Under the pieces are notes generated by a model. It was not told the origin of the DNA. It saw nothing but the letters and a program-made list of their open reading frames with translations, and did no database searches. The position numbers and the translations under genes were made by a program. Source: Sphingobacteriales bacterium (GTDB taxonomy: Bacteria; Bacteroidota; Bacteroidia; Chitinophagales; JADIYW01). Taken from it: 64,000 nt of DNA. Below, in pieces: positions 34,486-42,116 of the stretch. The first letter of the stretch is position 1. Each line of letters opens with the position of its first letter. Location of the stretch: positions 930,001-994,000 of the forward strand of contig CP064984.1 in NCBI GenBank assembly GCA_016699615.1, in the 5' to 3' direction.

Positions 34486-36258
34486 TTAATCTTTTACTTT
34501 ATACTCTTTCTTTACTTGCAAGGAACTAAACCAGATACCTGGATAAACAGAACTTTCTATTACATTTTCAAATCTTTTATGGATTGCATTCCTATAATCT
34601 TGAACATATAAATAGATGTATGGCAGTTGCTCATGTTGTATTTCCTGCCATTTAAGGAAATGCTTATTTCTTTCTTCATCATCTAATTCTGTTCTTATTT
34701 CATCTAACAATCTATCTGATTCTGCGCTACCAAAACTCATATAATTTGAACCATCCACAGCACTTGATGTGTGATAGATTTGTTTATCATCATCAATTCC
34801 TGGTGCTGATACCCACCCTTGATACCACAATTGACAATTATGTTTTTGTAATTCATCTAAATACAAAGACCATTCTAAAGGTTTTATATTGACACTAATT
34901 CCAACTTGTTTGTACGATTTCTGAATCAACAATCCAACCATTTCTCTCAATGGATTTCCACTGTTGTAATTATATGAAAGTTCAAATTTAATTTTCTTTC
35001 CATTAATAATTTTATCTAAGACGCCATCACCATCTGAATCTTTCCATCCAGCATCTTTCAATAATTTTATCGCTTTATCTAAATTATATTCATAAGGAAC
35101 TATTGTGTCATTATAGTATGCTTTTCCTGGTTGCACAGAGCCTATTGTGCGTTTTGCTTTTCCATAAAAAATCTTTTCTATCATTTGGTCTACATTTGTA
35201 AGATATGCTAATGCTTTTCTTACGCTCAAATCACTTAGAATTGGATCTTTGTGGTTCATACCTATACACTGATAACCAAGCATAACTGGATTAGATTTCA
35301 CAAAATTCTTTGTGAATTTTGGCGACAAGTCTAAATCTATATATGGTTTTATAGGTGTAGAAAAAATAAAATCTAATTGTTCGTTTTTTAATGCTGTAAA
35401 TGCTGTATTAAAATCGTTAATTACTTCGTATATCAAATATTTAGGATATGCTTCAAAGTAGTGATTTACTTTATTCATTTTATCGCCCCACCAATTTGCT
35501 TTTCTTTCTAAGATCACTCTTTGTCCTGTTTCAAATTTTTTCAATTTATATGCACCAGAACCCAACATTAAACTTTCATCTCTTGCAAATTTATCTGAGT
35601 TGAATAATTCTGTAAATTCTTTAATCTCTTTTGAGTTTTTTATAGATTCAGATGCGTCTTTAAATTGTTGTAATGTATATTTTCTTAATATCTTTTTAGA
35701 GTCAAAAATATATTCTGGCAATACTCTTGTTTCATAAGGAAAACTTGACAAGATATCCATGTACTTCGTACAAATAAAAGTAATCTTTCTGATATCCTCA
35801 GGATAGGTAATCATCTTTTCTATGAAATCACAAGCAGATTGTAAATGAACTGTATTTGCTCCAGGACACATTACACTTTTTATGGTGAATGCAACATCTG
35901 CAGATGTAACAGGTGTTCCATTATCCCAAGTCGCTTCTGGTCTAATATTAAATGTAACTTCTAGTTTATCTCCATTGGCAATAACTTCTGGTACTTCTGT
36001 TGCAAGCACTGGAATTAACTTCAAAGTTCTATAATCAAAGCTTATTAAATTTTGAAACATATATGGTGCAACATAGTTTCGTGTAGTAGCATCAGAAACT
36101 GTAATTGGATTAATTCCTTTTGGATCAGATAAATTATGTATAACTACTTGATTTTTATAAACTTTATCTTTACTTCCACCATAAAATTTTATTGATCCTA
36201 AAACAAAAAATATTAGGAATAGAACTAAGGACAGGAATATTATGTTCTTAATACGCAT
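34486..36258 (-). CDS. Peptide ABC transporter substrate-binding protein (SBP family 5)
   Basis: 590 residues from ATG 36258 (RIKNIIFLSLVLFLIFFVLGSIKFYGG, a signal or anchor helix). Family-5 binding-protein signatures: TRNYVAPYMFQNLISFD, FNIRPEATWDNGTPVTSADVAFTIKSV, and LSVRKALAYLTNVDQMIEKIFYGKA. It binds oligopeptides (or similar solutes) in the periplasm for the OppBC channel. No ATPase gene (OppD/F) lies in this operon within the window, so an unlinked ATPase must be used. First gene of the operon. Confidence 0.92.
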   Translation of the reverse strand: MRIKNIIFLSLVLFLIFFVLGSIKFYGGSKDKVYKNQVVIHNLSDPKGINPITVSDATTRNYVAPYMFQNLISFDYRTLKLIPVLATEVPEVIANGDKLEVTFNIRPEATWDNGTPVTSADVAFTIKSVMCPGANTVHLQSACDFIEKMITYPEDIRKITFICTKYMDILSSFPYETRVLPEYIFDSKKILRKYTLQQFKDASESIKNSKEIKEFTELFNSDKFARDESLMLGSGAYKLKKFETGQRVILERKANWWGDKMNKVNHYFEAYPKYLIYEVINDFNTAFTALKNEQLDFIFSTPIKPYIDLDLSPKFTKNFVKSNPVMLGYQCIGMNHKDPILSDLSVRKALAYLTNVDQMIEKIFYGKAKRTIGSVQPGKAYYNDTIVPYEYNLDKAIKLLKDAGWKDSDGDGVLDKIINGKKIKFELSYNYNSGNPLREMVGLLIQKSYKQVGISVNIKPLEWSLYLDELQKHNCQLWYQGWVSAPGIDDDKQIYHTSSAVDGSNYMSFGSAESDRLLDEIRTELDDEERNKHFLKWQEIQHEQLPYIYLYVQDYRNAIHKRFENVIESSVYPGIWFSSLQVKKEYKVKD

Positions 36259-36323
36259 AATTAAATTTAGGTTAACTAGTTGTTGCAAATGTAGTAATTT
36301 TAATTCTTAAAACTCTATTATTT

Positions 36324-37223
36324 ATGCCAAAAATAATAATAACAGGTGGAAATGGTTTTATTGGAAAAAGCCTACAATATTTATTAAAACAGAATGATAT
36401 TGAATTCAATATTTTAACAAGAAATCCGAAGAAGGAGAACGAATATAGATGGAATATAGAAGATGGATATATTGATGAAAATGTATTTAACAATGCTACT
36501 GCAATTATACATTTGGCTGGAGAAAATATTGGTTCAAAAAGATGGTCATCTGCGCAAAGGAAATTAATTATAGATAGTAGAGTAAATAGTACAAAACTAT
36601 TGTATAATTTTTTAAGCAAGCAAAAACATACCATTAACACATTCATTGGTGCTTCTGGAGCTGGCATTTACGGAGATGGTAAGGACACTTGGCAGAATGA
36701 AGACACAGCTGCTGGAAATGATTTCTTAGCTGATGTATGTGTTGCTTGGGAATCTGAAGCAAAAAAAATGCAATCATTAAATATAAGAACAGCTATATTA
36801 CGTACTGGCATTGTATTAGATAAAGACTATGGTGTATTGCCAAAAATCATACAATCAACAAAATATTCTATTGGCACTTATTTCTCTGATGGGAAACAAT
36901 ATATGCCTTGGATACATCTTGATGATATTATTGCAATTTATCTTTACACAATACAAAACAACAATATCTCTGGAATTTTTAATGCTGTTGCTCCAAATCC
37001 TGTTTCAAATAAAGAATTTTCTGATAAAATATCATTGAAATTAGAGAAACATTTACCACCAATTGCTGTACCATCGTTTGCTCTAAAAATCGCACTAGGC
37101 GAAATGGTAATTATACTTTTGAATAGCAATAGATGTAGTGCAAACAAAATTATTAATGCTGGCTATCAGTTTAAATATATAAATCTTGATAATGCTTTAG
37201 ATAATCTACTTATCCAACAATAA
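36324..37223 (+). CDS. TIGR01777-family NAD-dependent epimerase (YfcH/SDR39U1-like)
   Basis: 299 residues. IIITGGNGFIGKSLQYLL is the Rossmann start; AIIHLAGENIGSKRWSSAQRKLIIDSRVNSTKLLYNFL (about 64-100) is the diagnostic block of this family; ASGAGIYGDG carries the Tyr; WIHLDDIIAIY and FNAVAPNPVSNKEFS follow. The C-terminal DUF1731 region is present. The substrate is unknown. Divergent from the peptide-binding protein, convergent with the next small gene. Confidence 0.88.
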   Translation: MPKIIITGGNGFIGKSLQYLLKQNDIEFNILTRNPKKENEYRWNIEDGYIDENVFNNATAIIHLAGENIGSKRWSSAQRKLIIDSRVNSTKLLYNFLSKQKHTINTFIGASGAGIYGDGKDTWQNEDTAAGNDFLADVCVAWESEAKKMQSLNIRTAILRTGIVLDKDYGVLPKIIQSTKYSIGTYFSDGKQYMPWIHLDDIIAIYLYTIQNNNISGIFNAVAPNPVSNKEFSDKISLKLEKHLPPIAVPSFALKIALGEMVIILLNSNRCSANKIINAGYQFKYINLDNALDNLLIQQ

Positions 37224-37592
37224 TTATTTTACTTTAATATAAACAGATTTGTTTGGTGGATAATCCATCATCATACAAACAATACATTCTTGATTTGTAG
37301 ATTCTTTAGGTACAACCTTAAAATAAAATTCATCATTCACATTTATTGTTTTAGGCATATCGCATTTATTGGCAACTGCAACTGCATTTTCTACAACTTT
37401 GTTCGTGCCCATTTCTGTCCATTTTTCAGCTAAAGTATAATAATTCTTATCTAAAATTTGAATTACTGTACTAGCACATGATTGCCTAATCAATTTTGCT
37501 TTGATATATTGTGTATCTGTGCTATTTTGTATTTGCTTTTGGTGTGTACATGAAAACAATAAAAATGTAATTGGAATTAAAAAATATCTCAT
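37224..37592 (-). CDS. Small lipoprotein of unknown function
   Basis: 122 residues from ATG 37592 (an upstream TTG at 37598 adds two residues). RYFLIPITFLLFSC-T is a lipoprotein signal peptide. The mature part has KAKLIRQSCASTVIQIL, ENAVAVANKCDMPKTI and QECIVCMMMDYPPNKSVYIKV, four cysteines with a CxxC. No family was recognised with confidence; similar short Cys-containing lipoproteins are frequent in Bacteroidota. It abuts the convergent epimerase gene. Confidence 0.6.
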   Translation of the reverse strand: MRYFLIPITFLLFSCTHQKQIQNSTDTQYIKAKLIRQSCASTVIQILDKNYYTLAEKWTEMGTNKVVENAVAVANKCDMPKTINVNDEFYFKVVPKESTNQECIVCMMMDYPPNKSVYIKVK

Positions 37593-37672
37593 ACTCAAAT
37601 CTAAACAATTTCCTTGCCAAATGGTTTAATTATGAACTCAAATAACTTATATTTATATTAACATTCCATTAT

Positions 37673-39085
37673 ATGAAAAAAAAATTACTGACATTCAGCT
37701 TTATTTTTAGTTTTTGCATTAATATTTATGCACAGCAATTTGGACAGTTTGCTTTCCAAAATAGGCTAAGAACCTATTGGTTATATTTACCAAAGGATTA
37801 TTCTCCAACAGAAAAATTGCCATTGATAATTCAAATGCATGGCTTTACATTAGATGGAAAATTTCATATGCAATATACTGAATTTAATAAGGTTGCTGAT
37901 ACTGCAAGATGTATTATGGTCTATCCAAATGGTATAGATAAAAGATGGAATTCGGGTACATTCTTCTTCATACAATCTGGTGTGGATGATGTTGGTTTTT
38001 TGGCTGAGCTGATAGATAGAATACATTTAAAATATAATATTGATTTAGAAAAAGTATATGCTGGTGGATATTCTGCTGGTGGTTTCATGAGTTATAAATT
38101 AGCTTGTGATTTAAGTAATAGAATTGCTGCCATTGCTCCAGTTGTTGCAAGCATGGTGTACGATAATATAAATACTTGTGTGCCTAGTCGCAGTATGCCT
38201 ATGATTGCATGCAATGGTTCCTCAGATCCAATAACACCGTACAATGGTATTCCGCTAAATTTTCCAAGTATAGATACCATCAAGAAAGTATGGCAAGAAC
38301 ATAATTTGTGTGATGTTGTTCCAAGTATAGATACATTACCTAATCTTGATAATACTGATAACAGTCGTGTAGTTACCTATACTTATAATAATTGTGCAGA
38401 TAATGTAACAACAAAGTTTTACAAAATATTGGATGGTGGGCACACTTGGGCTGGCGCACCAAACTATTTTCTTGGATTAATTGGCAATACAAACAATGAT
38501 ATTAAATGGTCATCTTTATCATGGAATTTTTTTAAACAGAATACCATTCCTACAAATGTAATTTGTGATGCACCTCAAAATTTGCAAGCTATTGCTAATG
38601 ATACTAGCAACTATTTGCTTACTTGGGATGATGCTCCAAACGTTAATGGCTATAAAATACAATTGCTAGACAGTGCAAATAATACTATAAAAACATATAC
38701 TTCTAGCACAAATAGCATTTCGATACAAGTAGATGATGCAACAAATAAATACAATTGGAGTGTAGCATCAAACTGCAATTCTGGTTATAGAAATTGGGCA
38801 ACACCAGTTAACCTAAATTATATTGTATCAAGCATTAAGAAAAATAGTATTAAATCAATTCAATTATATCCAAATCCAACTACTGAATTTATAAAATTTG
38901 AGTTGTCAAATTACAATAATGATGCTACTGTTCTAATCTATGATATGAATGGAAAGATGGTACATCAAGAACAGAAAAGTGGTCAAGAAATTTCGATTGC
39001 TGTGACCAATTTATCAAATGGAATCTATATGCTACATTGCATTACAGATAAAGATATTTTTCAAAGTAAGTTTGTAAAACAATAG
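37673..39085 (+). CDS. T9SS-exported esterase, PHB-depolymerase/LpqC-like
   Basis: 470 residues. Signal peptide (KKKLLTFSFIFSFCINIYAQ), then an alpha/beta-hydrolase (about 30-295): LPLIIQMHGFTLDG, nucleophile YAGGYSAGGFMSYKL, Asp in NGSSDPITPYNG, His in LDGGHTWAGAP. This is the poly(3-hydroxybutyrate) depolymerase/feruloyl esterase (LpqC) arrangement. A fibronectin-III-like linker (about 300-385) leads to a type A sorting domain (IQLYPNPTTEFIKFEL, VLIYDMNGKMVHQE, SNGIYMLHC), so it is secreted through T9SS. The substrate is an ester, possibly a plant or storage polymer. Confidence 0.88.
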   Translation: MKKKLLTFSFIFSFCINIYAQQFGQFAFQNRLRTYWLYLPKDYSPTEKLPLIIQMHGFTLDGKFHMQYTEFNKVADTARCIMVYPNGIDKRWNSGTFFFIQSGVDDVGFLAELIDRIHLKYNIDLEKVYAGGYSAGGFMSYKLACDLSNRIAAIAPVVASMVYDNINTCVPSRSMPMIACNGSSDPITPYNGIPLNFPSIDTIKKVWQEHNLCDVVPSIDTLPNLDNTDNSRVVTYTYNNCADNVTTKFYKILDGGHTWAGAPNYFLGLIGNTNNDIKWSSLSWNFFKQNTIPTNVICDAPQNLQAIANDTSNYLLTWDDAPNVNGYKIQLLDSANNTIKTYTSSTNSISIQVDDATNKYNWSVASNCNSGYRNWATPVNLNYIVSSIKKNSIKSIQLYPNPTTEFIKFELSNYNNDATVLIYDMNGKMVHQEQKSGQEISIAVTNLSNGIYMLHCITDKDIFQSKFVKQ

Positions 39086-39090
39086 GCAAT

Positions 39091-39822
39091 TTAAAAATCA
39101 TATTTACCTTGATTGAGTTTTAACCAACGTACATGTTTTTTATAATCTGGCATTGCTGTTTTTACTAATTTCCAAAATCTATCTGAATGGTTCATTTCTT
39201 TTAAGTGTGCCAATTCATGTATGATTACATATTCTATAATTTCATTTGGCATCAACAATAGTTTTGTAGAAAATAATAATGTTCTATCAGGATAGCATGC
39301 GCCCCATTTTGATGTAGAATATTTTAGTTTAATATCTTTGATAGCTTCATTAAAATACAATTCATTTAATCTTTTTGTTTCAATAATAATTTTATTTCTA
39401 AAAAATTTATTTGTAAATTTTATCAATAATTCTTTTATGAGTGACACATTATTTTGTTCAAATTCTTGTTTTAATAAATGTAATTCTATGGTATAATTTC
39501 CAATATAACTTAATTTATTTTTTGATGTTTTACTTTCAAGCACATGAATCAGAAATTCAGTATTGTATATTGTAATAGTTTTAAGATGATAATCTAAAAC
39601 ATTTGATTTGAATGATGCAAATAATTGTTTTTCTTGTATTGTCTTTTTTGCCCATTCAAGATGTTTGGCTGTAATTTCTTGTCTTTCTTCAGCACTTAGA
39701 TGTGAAGGCAATCTAATAATTATATTTCGTGGCGTAACAGAAACAGTAGCATTATTTCTTCTTTCAATAAATAATTTTAATGGGACAGGAATGCCTTCTA
39801 TTTTATATAATTTACTACTCAT
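39091..39822 (-). CDS. YgjP-like zinc metalloprotease (DUF45)
   Basis: 243 residues. IIHELAHLKEMNHSDRFWKLVK (about 207-228) contains the HExxH zinc motif and downstream His/Asp of the DUF45/YgjP family; SKWGACYPDRTLLFSTKLLLMP precedes it as usual. N-terminal ERRNNATVSVTPRNIIIRLP is family-typical. These enzymes often accompany restriction-modification systems, but no such genes are nearby. Cytoplasmic; no signal peptide. Ten bases downstream of mntR and possibly cotranscribed. Confidence 0.85.
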   Translation of the reverse strand: MSSKLYKIEGIPVPLKLFIERRNNATVSVTPRNIIIRLPSHLSAEERQEITAKHLEWAKKTIQEKQLFASFKSNVLDYHLKTITIYNTEFLIHVLESKTSKNKLSYIGNYTIELHLLKQEFEQNNVSLIKELLIKFTNKFFRNKIIIETKRLNELYFNEAIKDIKLKYSTSKWGACYPDRTLLFSTKLLLMPNEIIEYVIIHELAHLKEMNHSDRFWKLVKTAMPDYKKHVRWLKLNQGKYDF

Positions 39823-39831
39823 ACATCATAC

Positions 39832-40494
39832 TTAAACCAAAGTTACAAACAAGCATTTTGCAGCTTCTGCACTAATATAAATATCTTTTTTCGAACTATT
39901 TTTTATCCATACACTATTGTCAAATTCTTCAATGTCTACAATTAAAAATACTTGCTGCAATGATAAGTTTATTTTTTTCATGTACTTTAAAAATGCAGTA
40001 CTGTGGTTGCTAAAATGTACTAATTTATATTTCTTATTAATAGTAGCATTAGATAGCATGGTAACTTCTATTGCTTCCATGTTGCCTTTTGCATCAGGAA
40101 TTGGATCGCCGTGTGGGTCAAATTTTGGATAGTTTAATAATTTATCAATACTATCTATCAATTCATCTGAATGTATATGCTCTAATTGTTCTGCAATATC
40201 ATGTACCTTATCCCAAGTAAAGTGCAATACTCTGGTTAAAAAAAGTTCCCAAAGTCTATGTTTTCTAATGATATGTAATGCTAGATTTCTGCCTTTCTTT
40301 GTCAGTTCTACACCATAATATTTTTTATACGTAATAAGGTTTTTACTTGCTAGTTTCTTTAGCATATCAGTTACTGATGCAGCTGAATAATTTAGTTTAT
40401 ATGCTATATCATTTGTCTTAACAATAGTAGAATTACTATTTTCTATTAATAGATAAATATTTTTAATGTAATTTTCTTCAACTATACTGTACAT
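39832..40494 (-). CDS. mntR: DtxR/MntR-family metal-dependent repressor
   Basis: 220 residues from ATG 40494 (an upstream TTG is unlikely). YSIVEENYIKNIYLLIE and the winged helix KLNYSAASVTDMLKKLASKNLITYKKYYGVELT are DtxR-family hallmarks. RKHRLWELFLTRVLHFTWDKVHDIAEQLEHIHSDELID (about 75-112) supplies His/Glu metal ligands, followed by a long C-terminal SH3-like/FeoA-like region. The divergent Nramp gene and shared operator make a manganese (or iron) sensor likely. Confidence 0.9.
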   Translation of the reverse strand: MYSIVEENYIKNIYLLIENSNSTIVKTNDIAYKLNYSAASVTDMLKKLASKNLITYKKYYGVELTKKGRNLALHIIRKHRLWELFLTRVLHFTWDKVHDIAEQLEHIHSDELIDSIDKLLNYPKFDPHGDPIPDAKGNMEAIEVTMLSNATINKKYKLVHFSNHSTAFLKYMKKINLSLQQVFLIVDIEEFDNSVWIKNSSKKDIYISAEAAKCLFVTLV

Positions 40495-40495
40495 T

Positions 40496-40515
40496 TTTTT
40501 AGACAAACCTAAAAA
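40496..40515. promoter_or_regulatory. Palindromic MntR-type operator overlapping the mntR promoter
   Basis: TTTTTAG, six bases, CTAAAAA forms a perfect 7-base inverted repeat (40496-40502, 40509-40515). Inside it, CAAACCTA (40504-40511) reads TAGGTTTG on the minus strand, a TAnnTTTG -7 element for mntR, so repressor binding would occlude it. A further TTTTTAG half-site lies at 40536-40542 before mntH. Confidence 0.5.
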
Positions 40516-40544
40516 TTAAATTTGTAATATCAAAATTTTTAGAT

Positions 40545-40552
40545 GACTTTTG
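40545..40552 (+). promoter_or_regulatory. Weak -7-like element GACTTTTG before mntH
   Basis: One mismatch to TAnnTTTG, ending three bases before the ATG at 40556 and just after the TTTTTAG half-site. Tentative. Confidence 0.25.
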
Positions 40553-40555
40553 TAT

Positions 40556-41872
40556 ATGTCGAAATGGAAATTTGAGCGAACGAGAAATAGTCTTCCAGAA
40601 ATAAATGCTTCTGTGAATGTAAATAACATAAAAAATAATTGGAAAAAGTTATTTGCATTTGCTGGTCCAGGATTTATGGTTGCTGTTGGCTACATGGATC
40701 CAGGAAACTGGGCAACAGACATAGAAGGTGGCTCAAGATTTGGATATACATTACTAACAGTCATATTATTGTCAAATCTGTTTGCAATGGTATTGCAACA
40801 CTTATCATTAAAACTAGGAATTGTATCAGGTAGAGATTTGGCACAAGCATGTAAAGACAATTACAGCAAACCTGTAGCATTTTCATTATGGGTTTTAGCA
40901 GAAATAGCTATTGCTGCTACAGATTTAGCTGAAGTAATTGGCTCTGCAATTGCTATCAATTTATTATTTGGCATTCCACTTTCTGTTGGCATCGTTATCA
41001 CAGTTTTAGATATCTTAATTCTATTAGCTCTACAAAATAGAGGATTTAGATATATAGAAGCCTTTGTTGCTGGATTGATATTTATCATATCATTTTGTTT
41101 TATATACAACTTAGCATTAGCGCAACCTCAAATTGCAGAAGTGATAAATGGATTAATACCAAGAACAGAAATCATTACTAATTCTGATATGTTATATATT
41201 AGTATTGGAATTTTGGGTGCAACAGTAATGCCGCATAATTTGTACTTGCACTCTAGTATAATACAAACAAGAAATTACGAAGACACTGAATCTAGTAAAC
41301 GAAGTGCTATAAAGTTTGCAACAATAGATTCTACTGTATCTTTGGCACTTGCATTTTTTATTAATGCTGCTATCTTAATTTTAGCTGCAGCAACTTTCCA
41401 TAAAAATAATTTACATGATATTGCTGATATATATGATGCACATAGAATGCTTGAACCTATACTTGGTGCAAAAATAGCACCTACATTTTTTGCAATTGCA
41501 CTGTTGGCAGCTGGGCAAAATTCGACACTTACTGGTACACTTGCTGGACAAATAGTAATGGAAGGTTTTTTGAATTTGAAAATAAAAGCATGGCTACGCA
41601 GATTAATCACAAGATTGATTGCCATTGTGCCAGCATTATTAGTATCATTAATCTATGGTAAAAATGCAACTGGAGAACTATTGGTGCTAAGTCAAGTAGT
41701 ATTGTCTGCACAACTAAGTTTTGCTGTTGTGCCGTTGGTCTTATTCACAAGTGATAAGGATAAGATGGGCGTTTTCGTAAACTCAAAAATACTAACTGCA
41801 ATTGTTTGGATAATAGCATTTATTATTATCTCACTCAATTTATATTTGCTTGCTGGTTTCTTCTTTGACTAG
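40556..41872 (+). CDS. mntH: Nramp-family divalent metal transporter
   Basis: 438 residues from ATG 40556 and eleven predicted helices. VGYMDPGNWATDIEGG carries the Nramp DPGN metal site of TM1, and GATVMPHNLYLHS the MPHN site of TM6. These bind Mn2+ (or Fe2+) that is imported with protons. FAGPGFMVAVGYMDPG and QNSTLTGTLAGQIVMEGFL are family landmarks. Divergent to the DtxR/MntR repressor with a shared operator region, fitting a metal-repressed importer. Confidence 0.95.
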   Translation: MSKWKFERTRNSLPEINASVNVNNIKNNWKKLFAFAGPGFMVAVGYMDPGNWATDIEGGSRFGYTLLTVILLSNLFAMVLQHLSLKLGIVSGRDLAQACKDNYSKPVAFSLWVLAEIAIAATDLAEVIGSAIAINLLFGIPLSVGIVITVLDILILLALQNRGFRYIEAFVAGLIFIISFCFIYNLALAQPQIAEVINGLIPRTEIITNSDMLYISIGILGATVMPHNLYLHSSIIQTRNYEDTESSKRSAIKFATIDSTVSLALAFFINAAILILAAATFHKNNLHDIADIYDAHRMLEPILGAKIAPTFFAIALLAAGQNSTLTGTLAGQIVMEGFLNLKIKAWLRRLITRLIAIVPALLVSLIYGKNATGELLVLSQVVLSAQLSFAVVPLVLFTSDKDKMGVFVNSKILTAIVWIIAFIIISLNLYLLAGFFFD

Positions 41873-41880
41873 AATAAGCA

Positions 41881-42105
41881 TTATCCTTTCTTTAGAAAAC
41901 AAGTTTTAAGGACAATGCTTTGTCCATCTACTTTGCAATCTATTTCTTCTTCGTTGTCTGTTAATCTAATGCGTTTTATAACCAAACCTTTTTTCAAATT
42001 TAAGTTTGAGCCTTTTACTTTTAGGCTTTGAGTAAGTACAACTGCATCTCCATCATTTAATTGATTACCATTACAATCTTTTACTATTAATGTTTCATCT
42101 TCCAT
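41881..42105 (-). CDS. PhnA/YjdM-like small protein
   Basis: 74 residues, the C-terminal KOW-like part of the PhnA (YjdM) family: VKDCNGNQLNDGDAVVLTQSLKVKGSNLNLKKGLVIKRIRL. The zinc-ribbon N-terminus of longer PhnA proteins is missing, as is normal in short members. The function is unknown. Eleven bases before the PBP1A gene, so probably cotranscribed. Confidence 0.82.
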   Translation of the reverse strand: MEDETLIVKDCNGNQLNDGDAVVLTQSLKVKGSNLNLKKGLVIKRIRLTDNEEEIDCKVDGQSIVLKTCFLKKG

Positions 42106-42116
42106 ACTAATGCTAT

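Noticed and set aside
40861..41625. Minus-strand frames inside mntH
   Set aside because: Complement of membrane helices; no start signals and no family features.
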